The notes beneath the pieces are model-generated. The model did no database searches, was not told where the DNA came from, and was given only the letters and a program-made list of their open reading frames with translations. Of a stretch of DNA of 42,832 nt, positions 29,338-36,565 are shown piece after piece. The stretch spans positions 1 to 42,832 of IMG/VR virus record IMGVR_UViG_3300045107_000881. One strand, 5' to 3'. Every line of letters begins with the position of its first letter. The stretch's first letter is position 1. Both the position numbers and the translations under genes were made by a program. Source of the stretch: a virus.

Positions 29338-30782
29338 TCGGCCGCCTCCGCCATCATCTCAGGCAGATGCGAGTAGCTGCTCGTCCGGAAGTCATAGGCC
29401 AGCCGAACCTTGCCCTCACGGCCCGGGTATCCCATCCGAACCTTGGTCACGTAGACCACGGCCTCATTGGTTTCCTTGTCGGGCCGCGTGCACACGATTC
29501 CGTAATCCGCCTTGTTGGCCCAGTTCTGCGATCCCGAGATGTCGGACAGGCCGGGCACGTACTTCTTGCCCGCGCTCGGGTGCGGCTTGGCTGGATGTGC
29601 GACGATCCAGACCGCCACGTTGTTCTGCCGCATGAACGTCTTAATCATCCGCAGAGCGCGGCTGACGTACTCGGTTTCCGTCTCGTCAGGTCGGCGCTTG
29701 TGCTCGATCTCGTTCCACGGATCGAGGATCACGACCTTGGTCCCGTCGCGCAGGACGGAGACGCGGGCACGTTCAAGAATCTCTTCCAGCGTCAGCTCGT
29801 CGTCCTCGTCGACCATCTGGGCAATGATCGTCAGGTTGCGCTCGATCACGTCATCGGCGCGCTGAAGCTCGGAGACGGGGATCAGCCCGTGCTCCTGGCG
29901 CCGCAGGATCGTGGCGCGGAGCCGACTTTGCAGGATTGGCTTGGGCAGCGTCTCGAACGTGCCGATGCAAACGGGGACGTTGTTCCGCAGCAGATGCCCG
30001 ACGATCGCCATGGACAGGCTCGTCTTGCCCTGCCCCGGATAGCCGGTCAGCACAGTCAGCGACGACGGCACGACCTGGACGAGATCGGACAGGCCCGGAA
30101 TGCCGTGTCCAATCGTCTCCATCTCGCCCAGCTCGGGAAAGTCGCTGATCCGAAACAGGCCCTTAATCGGATATGGCTTGGCCTCGTCCAGCATCCGGAT
30201 AAGCGCGTCCTGCCCCCAGAGTGACTTGACGTCGTTCGCGTCCTTGCAGTTCTCCGGGTAGGTGACGAACATGCACCGCTCGGGGCCGAACAGCCGCAGC
30301 AGATCGCTGGCGAGCGCGCGGCCGGGATCGTCGTTGTCGACGCAGAGAATGACCTTGCCGACATCGCGGAGCAGCGCCTCGCAGCGCCAGAACCACGAGT
30401 AGCGCTTGCCTTCCGCGAGAGCTTGGTCGTCGCCAGGCTCAGCGGGCGCACCATTCGGGACGGAGACGACCCGGCGCTTGCCGCTGCTGAGGATCGCCAG
30501 CGCATCCCACTCGCCCTCCGTCACGATCAACGGCTGGCTGGCGAGTGAGTCGTCCAGCAGGCAGTCGACGTTCCACAGGGTGAGCGGCGCATCCGGATCC
30601 ATCTGGAACCGCTTGGCGGAGAGCGCCCGGTACTTGTGGTTGATGACCTGTCCGCGCTCCCGGTACTCGACCGCGAGCACTTCTTGCTGCCCGAGCAGCT
30701 TCGATCGCACGCCGAACTTTTCCGCCAGCGTCGGGTCGATACCCCGAGTGTCCAGCCAAGTCATGATCGTATCGGTCAGCAC
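29334..30782 (-). CDS. TOPRIM primase-helicase (T7 gp4/DnaB-like), lacking its Zn-ribbon in this frame
   Basis: The 482-residue replication protein has a TOPRIM part (VTEGEWDAL, Glu89; ILCVDNDDPGR, Asp149 and Asp151) and a RecA-type helicase. The helicase shows Walker A TGYPGQGKTS (246-255), Walker B KVVILDPWNEIEH, and the C-terminal motif VWIVAHPAKPH...SDISGSQNWANKADYG. It primes and unwinds at the phage fork. GTG 30782 is the first start; ATG 30764 is an alternative. The zinc-binding domain that should precede TOPRIM is encoded just upstream in a different frame (30972 onward), so this looks like a split or frameshifted gene. Confidence 0.9.
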   Translation of the reverse strand: MLTDTIMTWLDTRGIDPTLAEKFGVRSKLLGQQEVLAVEYRERGQVINHKYRALSAKRFQMDPDAPLTLWNVDCLLDDSLASQPLIVTEGEWDALAILSSGKRRVVSVPNGAPAEPGDDQALAEGKRYSWFWRCEALLRDVGKVILCVDNDDPGRALASDLLRLFGPERCMFVTYPENCKDANDVKSLWGQDALIRMLDEAKPYPIKGLFRISDFPELGEMETIGHGIPGLSDLVQVVPSSLTVLTGYPGQGKTSLSMAIVGHLLRNNVPVCIGTFETLPKPILQSRLRATILRRQEHGLIPVSELQRADDVIERNLTIIAQMVDEDDELTLEEILERARVSVLRDGTKVVILDPWNEIEHKRRPDETETEYVSRALRMIKTFMRQNNVAVWIVAHPAKPHPSAGKKYVPGLSDISGSQNWANKADYGIVCTRPDKETNEAVVYVTKVRMGYPGREGKVRLAYDFRTSSYSHLPEMMAEAAE

Positions 30783-30972
30783 GGTTTCCGTCCTTGTACC
30801 CGCAGTGGTGGCAGAAGAGGGCGAACCCCTCGGCGTCGATCTTCACGGACAGGCATCGGTGTTTCTTTTTGCGCCTGAGGTGTGAGCATCGAGGGCAGGT
30901 TGTGGCGAACTCGCCATGCGTCTTGCGGACGAGCACCCCGAGCGCCCGCAACTGCTCGGCCGCGGTCAGCAT
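30439..30972 (-). CDS. Primase zinc-ribbon domain in the other frame; 3' part is probably overprint
   Basis: From ATG 30972 the first 60 residues are a primase-type zinc ribbon: CPRC (26-29), then KKKHRCLSV, and CHHC (54-57) in ALFCHHCGYKDG. After about 30784 this frame runs against the coding frame of the TOPRIM-helicase gene and becomes Arg/Ala/Gly-rich shadow sequence until the stop at 30439. A +1 shift near 30785 would join the ribbon directly to the helicase. The start overlaps the DUF1376 gene by 7 nt. Confidence 0.6.
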   Translation of the reverse strand: MLTAAEQLRALGVLVRKTHGEFATTCPRCSHLRRKKKHRCLSVKIDAEGFALFCHHCGYKDGNRADRYDHDLAGHSGYRPDAGGKVRRAIEAARAARSARGRVPGARTGHQPQVPGALRQAVPDGSGCAAHPVERRLPAGRLTRQPAVDRDGGRVGCAGDPQQRQAPGRLRPEWCAR

Positions 30973-31769
30973 GGGCCGGCAAAGTCGTCTTGCCACGACC
31001 CCGTCCCTATCGTGTTGCTACGCCGATGCGCCCGGAAGCATCCCTCGATGAACCCGACTGGGTCGATCGCGCCCTCGCGCTTCGCCCTGCCCAGCGCCTC
31101 GATGACGTTCGCCGAGCCATGGTCGCGCTTCCACTTGCCGATGAGAGGGCGAGCTTTGGCGGGGCTCATTCCGGCGTCGGAGAGCAGCTTCACCCCGGCG
31201 TCGAACATGACCTTTTCGGGATCGGCGACAGCCTGCGACGCGCTTGCCGCGTCGTTAGGTTCTTTTGAACCTAACGTACTATCCCTTTCCCTTACCCTTT
31301 CCTTAGGATCGTTGAGGGATGCCTTTTGCATCCTTGAAGGATCGCTCTTGGAGACTCCGCTATGTTCCTTTTGCGATCCCCAACGGGCCTCGTTTCCTTT
31401 CTCTGAGCGCGCCTTGAAGGACTGCTTCTTCTTCCATGCGTGATTGGCTTTCTCAGCCATTACAGGGTGATAGAGGCGACCGTCCGCGCACTTCACCCAG
31501 CCGTGCAGCGCTTCTTCGCGAACCTTCTTCCAGCCGCGAATGTCGCGTCCGAACTCCGCCAGGCGCGCAAGTGCCGTGTCATCGTCCGGTATGCTCGCGG
31601 CGGGCACTTGATGCCAACTCTTGAGCCAAAGGGACATTCCAGCCCGCCAACCGGCGTCAGATGAGCGCGCATGGAACTCAGAACCGAACAGACGCGCTCC
31701 GTCGATCGGAACGGTCGGAAAGTTCCGCAGATCGCAATCTGCGGGCGTCAGCGGCTCAGGCAAACTCAT
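30966..31769 (-). CDS. DUF1376 replication-associated protein
   Basis: The 267-residue protein has the YdaU/DUF1376 start (MSLWLKSWHQVPAASIPDDDTALARLAEF; GWKKVREEALHGWVKCADGRLYHPVMAEKANHAWKKKQ), a winged-helix-type domain. A charged linker and a C-terminal helical domain follow (EKVMFDAGVKLLSDAGMSPAKARPLIGKWKRDHGSANVIEALGRAKREG), similar to replication-initiator and helicase-loader proteins. Located directly before the primase-helicase, it probably recruits it to the phage origin. Confidence 0.75.
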   Translation of the reverse strand: MSLPEPLTPADCDLRNFPTVPIDGARLFGSEFHARSSDAGWRAGMSLWLKSWHQVPAASIPDDDTALARLAEFGRDIRGWKKVREEALHGWVKCADGRLYHPVMAEKANHAWKKKQSFKARSEKGNEARWGSQKEHSGVSKSDPSRMQKASLNDPKERVRERDSTLGSKEPNDAASASQAVADPEKVMFDAGVKLLSDAGMSPAKARPLIGKWKRDHGSANVIEALGRAKREGAIDPVGFIEGCFRAHRRSNTIGTGSWQDDFAGPC

Positions 31770-32187
31770 CTTCGGTTTCCATTGTGATGACGAGCCGCGG
31801 ATTGGCGGCGTAGCGCTTCTTGACGATCAGGTCGGCGACGCAGCTGTCATCGCGAAACAGGATCGCGTTGCAGCCATCAAGGGCGGCCTTGGCGTAGTTG
31901 TCAGCGTCGGGTCGCGTCGTGGGCTTCAGCGAGCCCATGAGCGCCAGCTCGCGCTTCTTCTTGGGCATGGACTTCGGCGGCGCGACGAACGCGATCACGG
32001 TCAGTGTCACGGCCTCGTCGAGCGGGTCGCGGCCATCCATCGCCTCGGCCGCAGCGATCCGGATCAGATCCTCGTAGCGCTGCGTCTTGGCTGGCGTGTA
32101 GGCACGCGCAAACCCGCCACGGGTCGAGATGCGCGGGCGCCCCTTGGCGACGGGCTTGCCGGGCACGCTGAAGCTGACGAACGTCAT
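31756..32187 (-). CDS. rusA: RusA-family Holliday junction resolvase
   Basis: The 143-residue protein has the RusA plan: FSVPGKPVAKGRPRIS at the start, and the catalytic RPDADNYAKAALDGCNAILFRDDSCVADLIVKKRY near 93-126 with its cluster of Asp residues. It resolves branched DNA formed in replication or recombination. It overlaps the neighbours by 14 and 4 nt. Confidence 0.9.
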   Translation of the reverse strand: MTFVSFSVPGKPVAKGRPRISTRGGFARAYTPAKTQRYEDLIRIAAAEAMDGRDPLDEAVTLTVIAFVAPPKSMPKKKRELALMGSLKPTTRPDADNYAKAALDGCNAILFRDDSCVADLIVKKRYAANPRLVITMETEDEFA

Positions 32188-32411
32188 CGGCCAGCCTCCC
32201 TCAGAATGCGCTCAGCGCCTTCGACCGCGCTCTCGCCACGATCGCGCCGCGCCTGATCGGCCAGGCAGATGGCTTCAGCGCCGCGCTCGGTCAGGCCCTG
32301 GTCGCGGAACATGGCGAGCAGAGTTGCGGGCTTAAGCGGGCCGAAGCCGAGCACGTGCGCCTTGGCGGCGCGCAGGACGAGCGGGTTGTCGGGAGACTGT
32401 CGGTTCTTCAT
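32184..32411 (-). CDS. Small hypothetical phage protein, HTH-like
   Basis: A 75-residue protein, probably three helices (NPLVLRAAKAHVLGFGPLKPATLLAMFRDQGLTERGAEAICLADQARR). The spacing resembles a small DNA-binding unit, but no recognised family is evident. It is coupled by 4-nt overlaps on both sides. Confidence 0.55.
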   Translation of the reverse strand: MKNRQSPDNPLVLRAAKAHVLGFGPLKPATLLAMFRDQGLTERGAEAICLADQARRDRGESAVEGAERILREAGR

Positions 32412-32533
32412 GCCGACCGCCTATTGATTGGATCATTCGGCGCAGTGCAAGCCACCCCCCAGCTGTTCGTCTCGCTGGCGAGGGAGACAGCATTGAAGAT
32501 CTGGTAGTCGAAGCCGGTGTTCGCGCAGATCAT
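32408..32533 (-). CDS. Micro-gene of 41 residues
   Basis: An ATG at 32533 in an ATGA overlap with the upstream stop and a TGA in an ATGA overlap with the downstream start make a 41-residue frame (begins MICANTGFDYQIFNAVSL). The perfect two-sided coupling supports a real small gene or at least a translated coupler. No function can be read. Confidence 0.45.
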   Translation of the reverse strand: MICANTGFDYQIFNAVSLASETNSWGVACTAPNDPINRRSA

Positions 32534-33018
32534 GCTATGAGCCTTTCCCGCGATTGACGGAGGCGCAGCGCAGCGCGGCGAGCGTCGACGGCCATTTGCT
32601 CCTCGATCATGTGGCGGGCGCGCTTGGCGCCGAACTCCCGACGCGCCTTTACGTAGAGAGGTCGGAGGTCGATCGGGCACCATCCGAGGCGCTTGAGGCT
32701 GCGCGTGCGGCCCGCTTTCTGGCGGTCGCACTTGGTCCACATGCCCGCGCTGTTCCGTCGTCCCCGCTCGATCAGCGCCGACATGTTCTGAGGATCGGCA
32801 AAGTGCTCTCGAACGGCGGCCTTGTGCTTCGCGCGCACTACCGGGTCCGACATCAGAGCGCCGGCGGCACAACCTCTGCAATGCCGCGACCCCTTCGCCC
32901 CGCAGGTGTCGAGATTGCGGCAGTGCGGCCGACTTTGAACCAGAGTGTCGCATGTGCGACTCTCTAATGAACGCATCTCAACTGGTGCGCCAACATGAAT
33001 CCGGGCCAGTTCAACCAT
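32530..33018 (-). CDS. Hypothetical phage protein with N-terminal Cys cluster
   Basis: The 162-residue protein has a cluster CRNLDTCGAKGSRHCRGC (residues 33-50) that could bind zinc. A basic helical body follows (VRAKHKAAVREHFADPQNMSALIERGRR) and then WCPIDLRPLYVKARREFGAKRARHMIEEQ. The composition suggests nucleic acid binding, perhaps a small nuclease or regulator. It is not a known family to me. Confidence 0.6.
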   Translation of the reverse strand: MVELARIHVGAPVEMRSLESRTCDTLVQSRPHCRNLDTCGAKGSRHCRGCAAGALMSDPVVRAKHKAAVREHFADPQNMSALIERGRRNSAGMWTKCDRQKAGRTRSLKRLGWCPIDLRPLYVKARREFGAKRARHMIEEQMAVDARRAALRLRQSRERLIA

Positions 33019-33401
33019 CAGATCATGCCGAGCGACTTCATCGCCCGCTCCATCTGGATGCTCTCCGCGTCCGTCAGCGCGCGCTTGCGGCTCAGTGCGT
33101 CGAGGTGTTCGAACAGAATGCGAGAGCGCGGCTTGGAGTGCTCGGGAACTGGGGCTGGCCGAAACTCGGCCTTGGTCTTTGCGATGATCGCTTCGCGGCG
33201 CGGCGCACCGACCGGACGCAGCGACACGCCAAGCGAGATCAGGATCGACCGCACCCGTTCATGCGAGATGCCGAACTGCTCGCCCACCTCGCGCAGGTGC
33301 GCGCCGGCCAGATAGGCTTCGGCAATCGCGCGGTTACGGGCCTGGAAGAATGCCGCCGTGCTTGCGCGCCAGCGGACGGTGACATCGGCCATTTCGAGCA
33401 T
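33018..33401 (-). CDS. Helix-turn-helix protein of the leftward early operon
   Basis: The 127-residue protein contains a clear sigma4/resolvase-like helix-turn-helix (RNRAIAEAYLAGAHLREVGEQFGISHERVRSILISLGV, about 21-58). A basic linker and a final helix follow (ALTDAESIQMERAMKSLGMI). ATG 33401 sits in a TGATG overlap; GTG 33404 and ATG 33389 are alternatives. It is probably a transcription regulator within the early operon. Confidence 0.7.
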   Translation of the reverse strand: MLEMADVTVRWRASTAAFFQARNRAIAEAYLAGAHLREVGEQFGISHERVRSILISLGVSLRPVGAPRREAIIAKTKAEFRPAPVPEHSKPRSRILFEHLDALSRKRALTDAESIQMERAMKSLGMI

Positions 33402-33874
33402 CACGCCGCGAGCCTCCGGCGAATGTCCGCGATCGTCGCTTCAAGCTCGGACTGGAGCTTCAGCAGATCGGGGAGGAAAGCGGACTGCTCTTGCAGCGTC
33501 TCGCGAGCGCCACCGGGCGACGACGGGTCACGCGCCTCGACGATGCGAAGCTGCGCGCGGGTCATCACGGGCAGGATGTCGCGCTTGGCCTCGGGATCGA
33601 TCGGGACGGCGCGCCCGCCCATCGTCGCCAGATACGGGTCTAGCGCTTCAACGCCGAAGCGCTGCCCGATGCGGCCGAGATAGGTCGGCGACAGGTCCGC
33701 CTTCTTGTTCGCCGCGTTGCTGATCGTGCCGAGCGACACGTCCAGCCGCTCGGCGATTTCGAGCAGCGTCAGGCTGTGTTCCATCTGGACGCGGCGCAGG
33801 ATTTCGGCGACTGCTGACCGATAGGCGTCTGTTTCCTCGGCGGTATTGACGCGCAGGACGTTGCGTTCCGGCAT
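33401..33874 (-). CDS. XRE-like regulator, early operon
   Basis: The 157-residue protein has an XRE-type helix-turn-helix (ILRRVQMEHSLTLLEIAERLDVSLGTISNAANKKADLSPTYLGRIGQRFG, about 25-75). A C-terminal helix follows (ETLQEQSAFLPDLLKLQSELEATIADIRRRL) that may mediate oligomers. By position behind cro it could play the role of a CII-type activator, but sequence alone does not show that. Confidence 0.7.
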   Translation of the reverse strand: MPERNVLRVNTAEETDAYRSAVAEILRRVQMEHSLTLLEIAERLDVSLGTISNAANKKADLSPTYLGRIGQRFGVEALDPYLATMGGRAVPIDPEAKRDILPVMTRAQLRIVEARDPSSPGGARETLQEQSAFLPDLLKLQSELEATIADIRRRLAA

Positions 33875-33876
33875 CG

Positions 33877-34119
33877 TTATGATCTCCGGCTATGGGGATG
33901 AATGGAAAACAGGCGCACCGCGTCGCTGGTCAGGGGTTCACGAGAGCCAGCGGCGCGGTGCACCAGGGGAGCGCGGATGGAGGGTCGCGCCCGATCGGCG
34001 GCAGTGCCGAAACGAAAAGCTGCGCGCGCCGTGAGCAAAGGGGTGAAGCTACGGCGCGCGCCTCCGGCCTTCAGGGGGCCGAAGAGGATTTCGGTGATTG
34101 GAGCGCCCCCGCGCGGCAT
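33877..34119 (-). CDS. Doubtful small gene between cro and the next regulator
   Basis: An 80-residue frame in operon orientation starts 8 nt after the cro stop (MPRGGAPITEILFGPLKAGG). It is Arg/Ala-rich and lacks a good ribosome site. Two plus-strand frames over the same stretch (33892-34203, 33902-34216) are no more convincing. The stretch 33875-34127 may be non-coding or carry a small real gene; I only lean to this frame because of its strand. Confidence 0.3.
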   Translation of the reverse strand: MPRGGAPITEILFGPLKAGGARRSFTPLLTARAAFRFGTAADRARPSIRAPLVHRAAGSREPLTSDAVRLFSIHPHSRRS

Positions 34120-34127
34120 GGTGGAGC

Positions 34128-34358
34128 CTACGCAGCCGCTGCTTGTTGGTGCTCAGCGAGCGCCGCCTCCAGCTCTGCCGGGACAGGCAAATGCTGGGCC
34201 TGAGCGGCGAGCTTGATGTGCGCCAGCCTCGACGGCGGAATGCCGTTCTTGCGCCAGCTATGGACGGTCGAGACGGGGGAGAAGGTCATCTTCGCCACGA
34301 CGGACGTGCCGCCGAGTTCGTCGATGATCCGGTCCGCGGTGGTGCGTTCTTGGGCCAT
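34128..34358 (-). CDS. Cro-like repressor (carph-isopro type)
   Basis: The 76-residue protein has a compact helix-turn-helix (TADRIIDELGGTSVVAKMTFSPVSTVHSWRKNGIPPSRLAHIKLAAQAQHL). The W-R-K/R-N-G-I-P motif is typical of Cro-type and carph-isopro domain proteins. It is divergent from the S24 repressor with three operator-like sites between them. It is the first gene of the leftward early operon and probably competes with CI for these sites. Confidence 0.8.
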   Translation of the reverse strand: MAQERTTADRIIDELGGTSVVAKMTFSPVSTVHSWRKNGIPPSRLAHIKLAAQAQHLPVPAELEAALAEHQQAAAA

Positions 34359-34366
34359 TCCCCTTT

Positions 34367-34383
34367 GTTGCGATTTTCGGAAC
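34367..34383. promoter_or_regulatory. Operator 1 (cro-proximal)
   Basis: GTTGCGATTTTCGGAAC matches the perfect palindrome at 35054 in 15 of 17 positions. It lies 8 bp before the cro ATG, and a minus-strand TTGCCA (34392-34387) just beyond it could be the cro -35, so bound protein would block cro. Confidence 0.7.
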
Positions 34384-34401
34384 TTTTGGCAAGGGGGTAT
34401 T

Positions 34402-34418
34402 GTTACGATAATCGCGAT
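34402..34418. promoter_or_regulatory. Operator 2 (central)
   Basis: GTTACGATAATCGCGAT matches the consensus in 12 of 17 positions, with the CGATxATCG core kept. A plus-strand GATAAT (34407-34412) inside it is a possible cI -10, with TTGGCA (34386-34391) as a closely spaced -35. Confidence 0.55.
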
Positions 34419-34434
34419 TGCCTAAGCTTGCCGA

Positions 34435-34451
34435 GTTCCGACAATAGGCGG
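34435..34451. promoter_or_regulatory. Operator 3 (cI-proximal, half site)
   Basis: GTTCCGACAATAGGCGG keeps the full left half GTTCCGA and matches 11 of 17 positions. It abuts the cI GTG start at 34452, so binding could limit cI itself. Spacing to operators 2 and 1 is 33 and 35 bp. Confidence 0.45.
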
Positions 34452-35018
34452 GTGACGGGTGAGGAAGTCCGGAAGCTCATCAAAGAGCGGGGGGAGACCC
34501 AGAAAGCGATCGCCGATCTGCTCGGCATCGCTGCGAACAAGCTATCGAAGTCGCTCAAGGGCGAGCGCCGCTTCACCGTTCGAGAGGTCGACATTCTTCG
34601 CCGCTACTTCGGCGTTCCGGCACCCGACGCGCCAATTCCTCAGCGGAAAATCCCAGTCGTCGGGCTGGTCTCGGCCGGCTACTGGCGCGACGGGTTCCGC
34701 GACGTGATTGACCACGTCCCCCTGCCCGATCCGCGTCTTAGCAAAGATGCGTTTGCCGTGCGCCCCGAGGGCACGAGCATGAACCAGGTCGCGACCGATC
34801 GGGATTACGTGGTCGTCGAACCCCACGACAAGCGGCTAGTCGACAAGGGCTATTACATCGTCCGCAACGGGCACGGCGAGATGACGTTCAAGCAGTACCG
34901 CGAGAACCCGGCCCGGCTCGAACCATGCTCGGACGACCCGTCGCACTGCACGATCTTCATCGGCGAAGAAGGGTTTGAGGTCGTCGGCCGAGCTCGCAAG
35001 GTCGTCCGCGACCTGTAA
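34452..35018 (+). CDS. CI-like phage repressor, S24 peptidase family
   Basis: The 188-residue protein starts with GTG. It has an N-terminal HTH (EEVRKLIKERGETQKAIADLLGIAANKLSKSLKGERRFTV, 4-43), then the Ala75-Gly76 cleavage bond in VVGLVSAGYWRDG. An S24 domain follows with nucleophile Ser109 in PEGTSMNQ and Lys147 in EMTFKQY. It should keep lysogeny by binding the flanking operators and be inactivated by RecA-stimulated self-cleavage after DNA damage. It lies between two operator clusters and diverges from cro. Upstream in-frame codons back to 34098 cover the operator region and the cro gene and are not used. Confidence 0.9.
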   Translation: MTGEEVRKLIKERGETQKAIADLLGIAANKLSKSLKGERRFTVREVDILRRYFGVPAPDAPIPQRKIPVVGLVSAGYWRDGFRDVIDHVPLPDPRLSKDAFAVRPEGTSMNQVATDRDYVVVEPHDKRLVDKGYYIVRNGHGEMTFKQYRENPARLEPCSDDPSHCTIFIGEEGFEVVGRARKVVRDL

Positions 35019-35023
35019 GAAAA

Positions 35024-35040
35024 GTTCCGAAAGTCGCATT
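35024..35040. promoter_or_regulatory. Operator 4 (downstream of cI)
   Basis: GTTCCGAAAGTCGCATT keeps the GTTCCGA half and the TCG core (11 of 17 matches). It lies 5 bp after the cI stop and 30 bp (start to start) before operator 5. Confidence 0.45.
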
Positions 35041-35047
35041 TTCCTGA

Positions 35048-35076
35048 TTGACGGTTCCGATTATCGGAACTAGCTT
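35048..35076 (+). promoter_or_regulatory. Rightward early promoter with operator 5 as spacer
   Basis: The -35 TTGACG (35048-35053) is followed by the perfect 17-bp palindrome GTTCCGATTATCGGAAC (35054-35070) and a -10 TAGCTT (35071-35076). The operator exactly fills the spacer, so bound repressor and RNA polymerase must exclude each other. The transcript would start near 35083 and lead into the 35118-42832 operon ending with int. Confidence 0.75.
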
Positions 35077-35117
35077 GTCCCCATCAGCCCAACGAGCCGC
35101 ACGGTGCGGCGAGGGCG

Positions 35118-35396
35118 ATGGAGGACACGCAAGTGCAACGCGAGCAAGTCGTCAGCTTTGACCATCAGGGCAAGCACTACACGGCGCGCGGTTGGTACAG
35201 CGATGCGCATCAGCGCTTTCTGGTCACCAGCGTAATCGTTCACTTCGAAGCTCGCGACCGCAGCGGCTTTCCGCGTCGCCGGACCCGCTATGTGTATCGC
35301 GGCCTTGAGGGCCAGACGAAGCTTCAGCGCACTCTCGTCTTGATCGCGGCTTCGCTGCTCACGGATCGCCGTATCGGCGAGCGGGAGGCGGCGTGA
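35118..35396 (+). CDS. First gene of rightward early operon, unknown
   Basis: The 92-residue protein is rich in strands at first (REQVVSFDHQGKHYTARGWYSDAHQRFLVTSVIVHFEARD). A GAGGG ribosome site precedes the ATG. A GCCGC/GCGGC hairpin (35096-35110) lies in the leader. As the first gene under CI control it could be an early host-takeover protein; no motif shows this. Confidence 0.65.
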   Translation: MEDTQVQREQVVSFDHQGKHYTARGWYSDAHQRFLVTSVIVHFEARDRSGFPRRRTRYVYRGLEGQTKLQRTLVLIAASLLTDRRIGEREAA

Positions 35397-35689
35397 TGTT
35401 CTCGGAAATCACCTACCCGCAGGCAGCGAGGGCGCTGAATGACGTCACTGTCGACGCGCAGCAACTGGCCGATCGCTATATCCGGGCTGTCGACATGAAC
35501 TTCGTCTCGCGCATGGATGGTGCGCTCGGGGAGTTCGAAGATATCCTCGACGAGTTCCCAGACAGCAACGTGATCGACGCCTCGCAGGCCGAGCGCATCC
35601 ACGAATGCCTGACCGATCTGGCAGCCCTTTGCTTGGCCCAGGTCGCGATCGTCGCGGCCAAGTATCCCGCAGTGTTGGGAGGCGCCTAA
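35396..35689 (+). CDS. Hypothetical early phage protein
   Basis: The 97-residue helical, acidic protein (DAQQLADRYIRAVDMNFVSRMDGALGEFEDILDEFPD; ERIHECLTDLAALCLAQVAIVAAKYP) has its ATG in a TGATG overlap with the previous stop. No family is recognised. Confidence 0.65.
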   Translation: MFSEITYPQAARALNDVTVDAQQLADRYIRAVDMNFVSRMDGALGEFEDILDEFPDSNVIDASQAERIHECLTDLAALCLAQVAIVAAKYPAVLGGA

Positions 35690-35877
35690 TGCGCCCGCAC
35701 CCTCACCCCCCGCTGGCTGCGTACAACCGCCCGTCGCTGGACACGCTTCCGAGCGAGTACGTGCTGCGTCGGCTGCACGGCGCTGACGGGGCGGCGCAGC
35801 GGATTGCGGCGTACTTCCATGCGGTGACGCGGCGGAATGCGGCTGTGAAGGCTGCGCGCGGGCAGGTGTGGCTCTAA
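35689..35877 (+). CDS. Small hypothetical early protein
   Basis: The 62-residue protein has a Pro/His-rich start ([29 protein letters not shown]) and a basic helical end ([20 protein letters not shown]). It is coupled to both neighbours through TAATG overlaps. Function unknown. Confidence 0.55.
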   Translation: MRPHPHPPLAAYNRPSLDTLPSEYVLRRLHGADGAAQRIAAYFHAVTRRNAAVKAARGQVWL

Positions 35878-36353
35878 TGCCTGCCCTGACTGATCTGCCA
35901 GAAGCTCGCCAGCGCGATGTCCCAGAGTTGTTCTGGCGGCACGTCCGCGTTGGCGCTCAAGAAGAGTGCTGGGAATGGTCAGGCCGCCTGTCCAAAACTG
36001 GATACGGTCAACTCTGGTTGGCAAAAGGCTTCACTCACGAAGCACATCGCATCTCTTTTATGCTGCATTCCGGAGAAATCCCAACTGGCCATGTAGTATG
36101 TCACAGGTGCGATAATCCAAAGTGCGTCAACCCTGCGCATCTGTTCTCTGGAACTCATGCGGACAACATAGCTGACCGCGACGCTAAGGGGCGCACTCAC
36201 CGACGCGGACGCAAGCCGAACTGCATTCGCGGTCACAAGATGACCGAGGCCAACACCTACTGGCTCAATAACGTTCGATACTGCCGCGCCTGCAATCGAG
36301 AAGCGAAGGCGCGCCAAGCGGCGCGAGCCAAGTCTTTGGAGCAGTATGCATGA
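35877..36353 (+). CDS. HNH homing-type endonuclease
   Basis: The 158-residue protein has an N-terminal AP2/NUMOD-like strand set ([29 protein letters not shown]). Then follows the HNH_3 core [47 protein letters not shown], with His and Asn of CxNPxHL. A second Cys cluster closes it ([23 protein letters not shown]). The coding sequence looks clearly lower in GC than the rest of the operon, indicating a recent arrival. It sits seamlessly (TAATG and ATGA overlaps) in the early operon. Confidence 0.9.
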   Translation: MPALTDLPEARQRDVPELFWRHVRVGAQEECWEWSGRLSKTGYGQLWLAKGFTHEAHRISFMLHSGEIPTGHVVCHRCDNPKCVNPAHLFSGTHADNIADRDAKGRTHRRGRKPNCIRGHKMTEANTYWLNNVRYCRACNREAKARQAARAKSLEQYA

Positions 36354-36565
36354 CCTTCCAAGCCACCCCCGCCCCGCATCTCTCCGCCCTCGTCGCATCC
36401 GCCGCCGCCGCGAACGTGCGGTTCACGTCCTACGCCGCGCGCGCTGACCTCGACGCGGACCGTTTCCGCGAACTGGAGCAGGCCGACCACGACGCCCGCC
36501 GCGCTGTCCGCGCGAAGCTGGCGGAGATGGGGGTTTGCCCGAGAGCACTAGGAGCTTTGTTGTGA
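36350..36565 (+). CDS. Small hypothetical early protein
   Basis: The 71-residue, Ala-rich helical protein ([47 protein letters not shown]) overlaps the HNH gene and the next gene by 4 nt each. Not recognised. Confidence 0.6.
   Translation: MTFQATPAPHLSALVASAAAANVRFTSYAARADLDADRFRELEQADHDARRAVRAKLAEMGVCPRALGALL

Noticed and set aside
33892-34216. Plus-strand frames downstream of the early regulators
   Set aside because: They oppose the leftward operon, have low-complexity Arg/Ala content and run into the cro gene.
34098-34451. N-terminal extension of the CI repressor to 34098
   Set aside because: It would code across the operators and the cro gene. The GTG at 34452 gives the normal repressor start.
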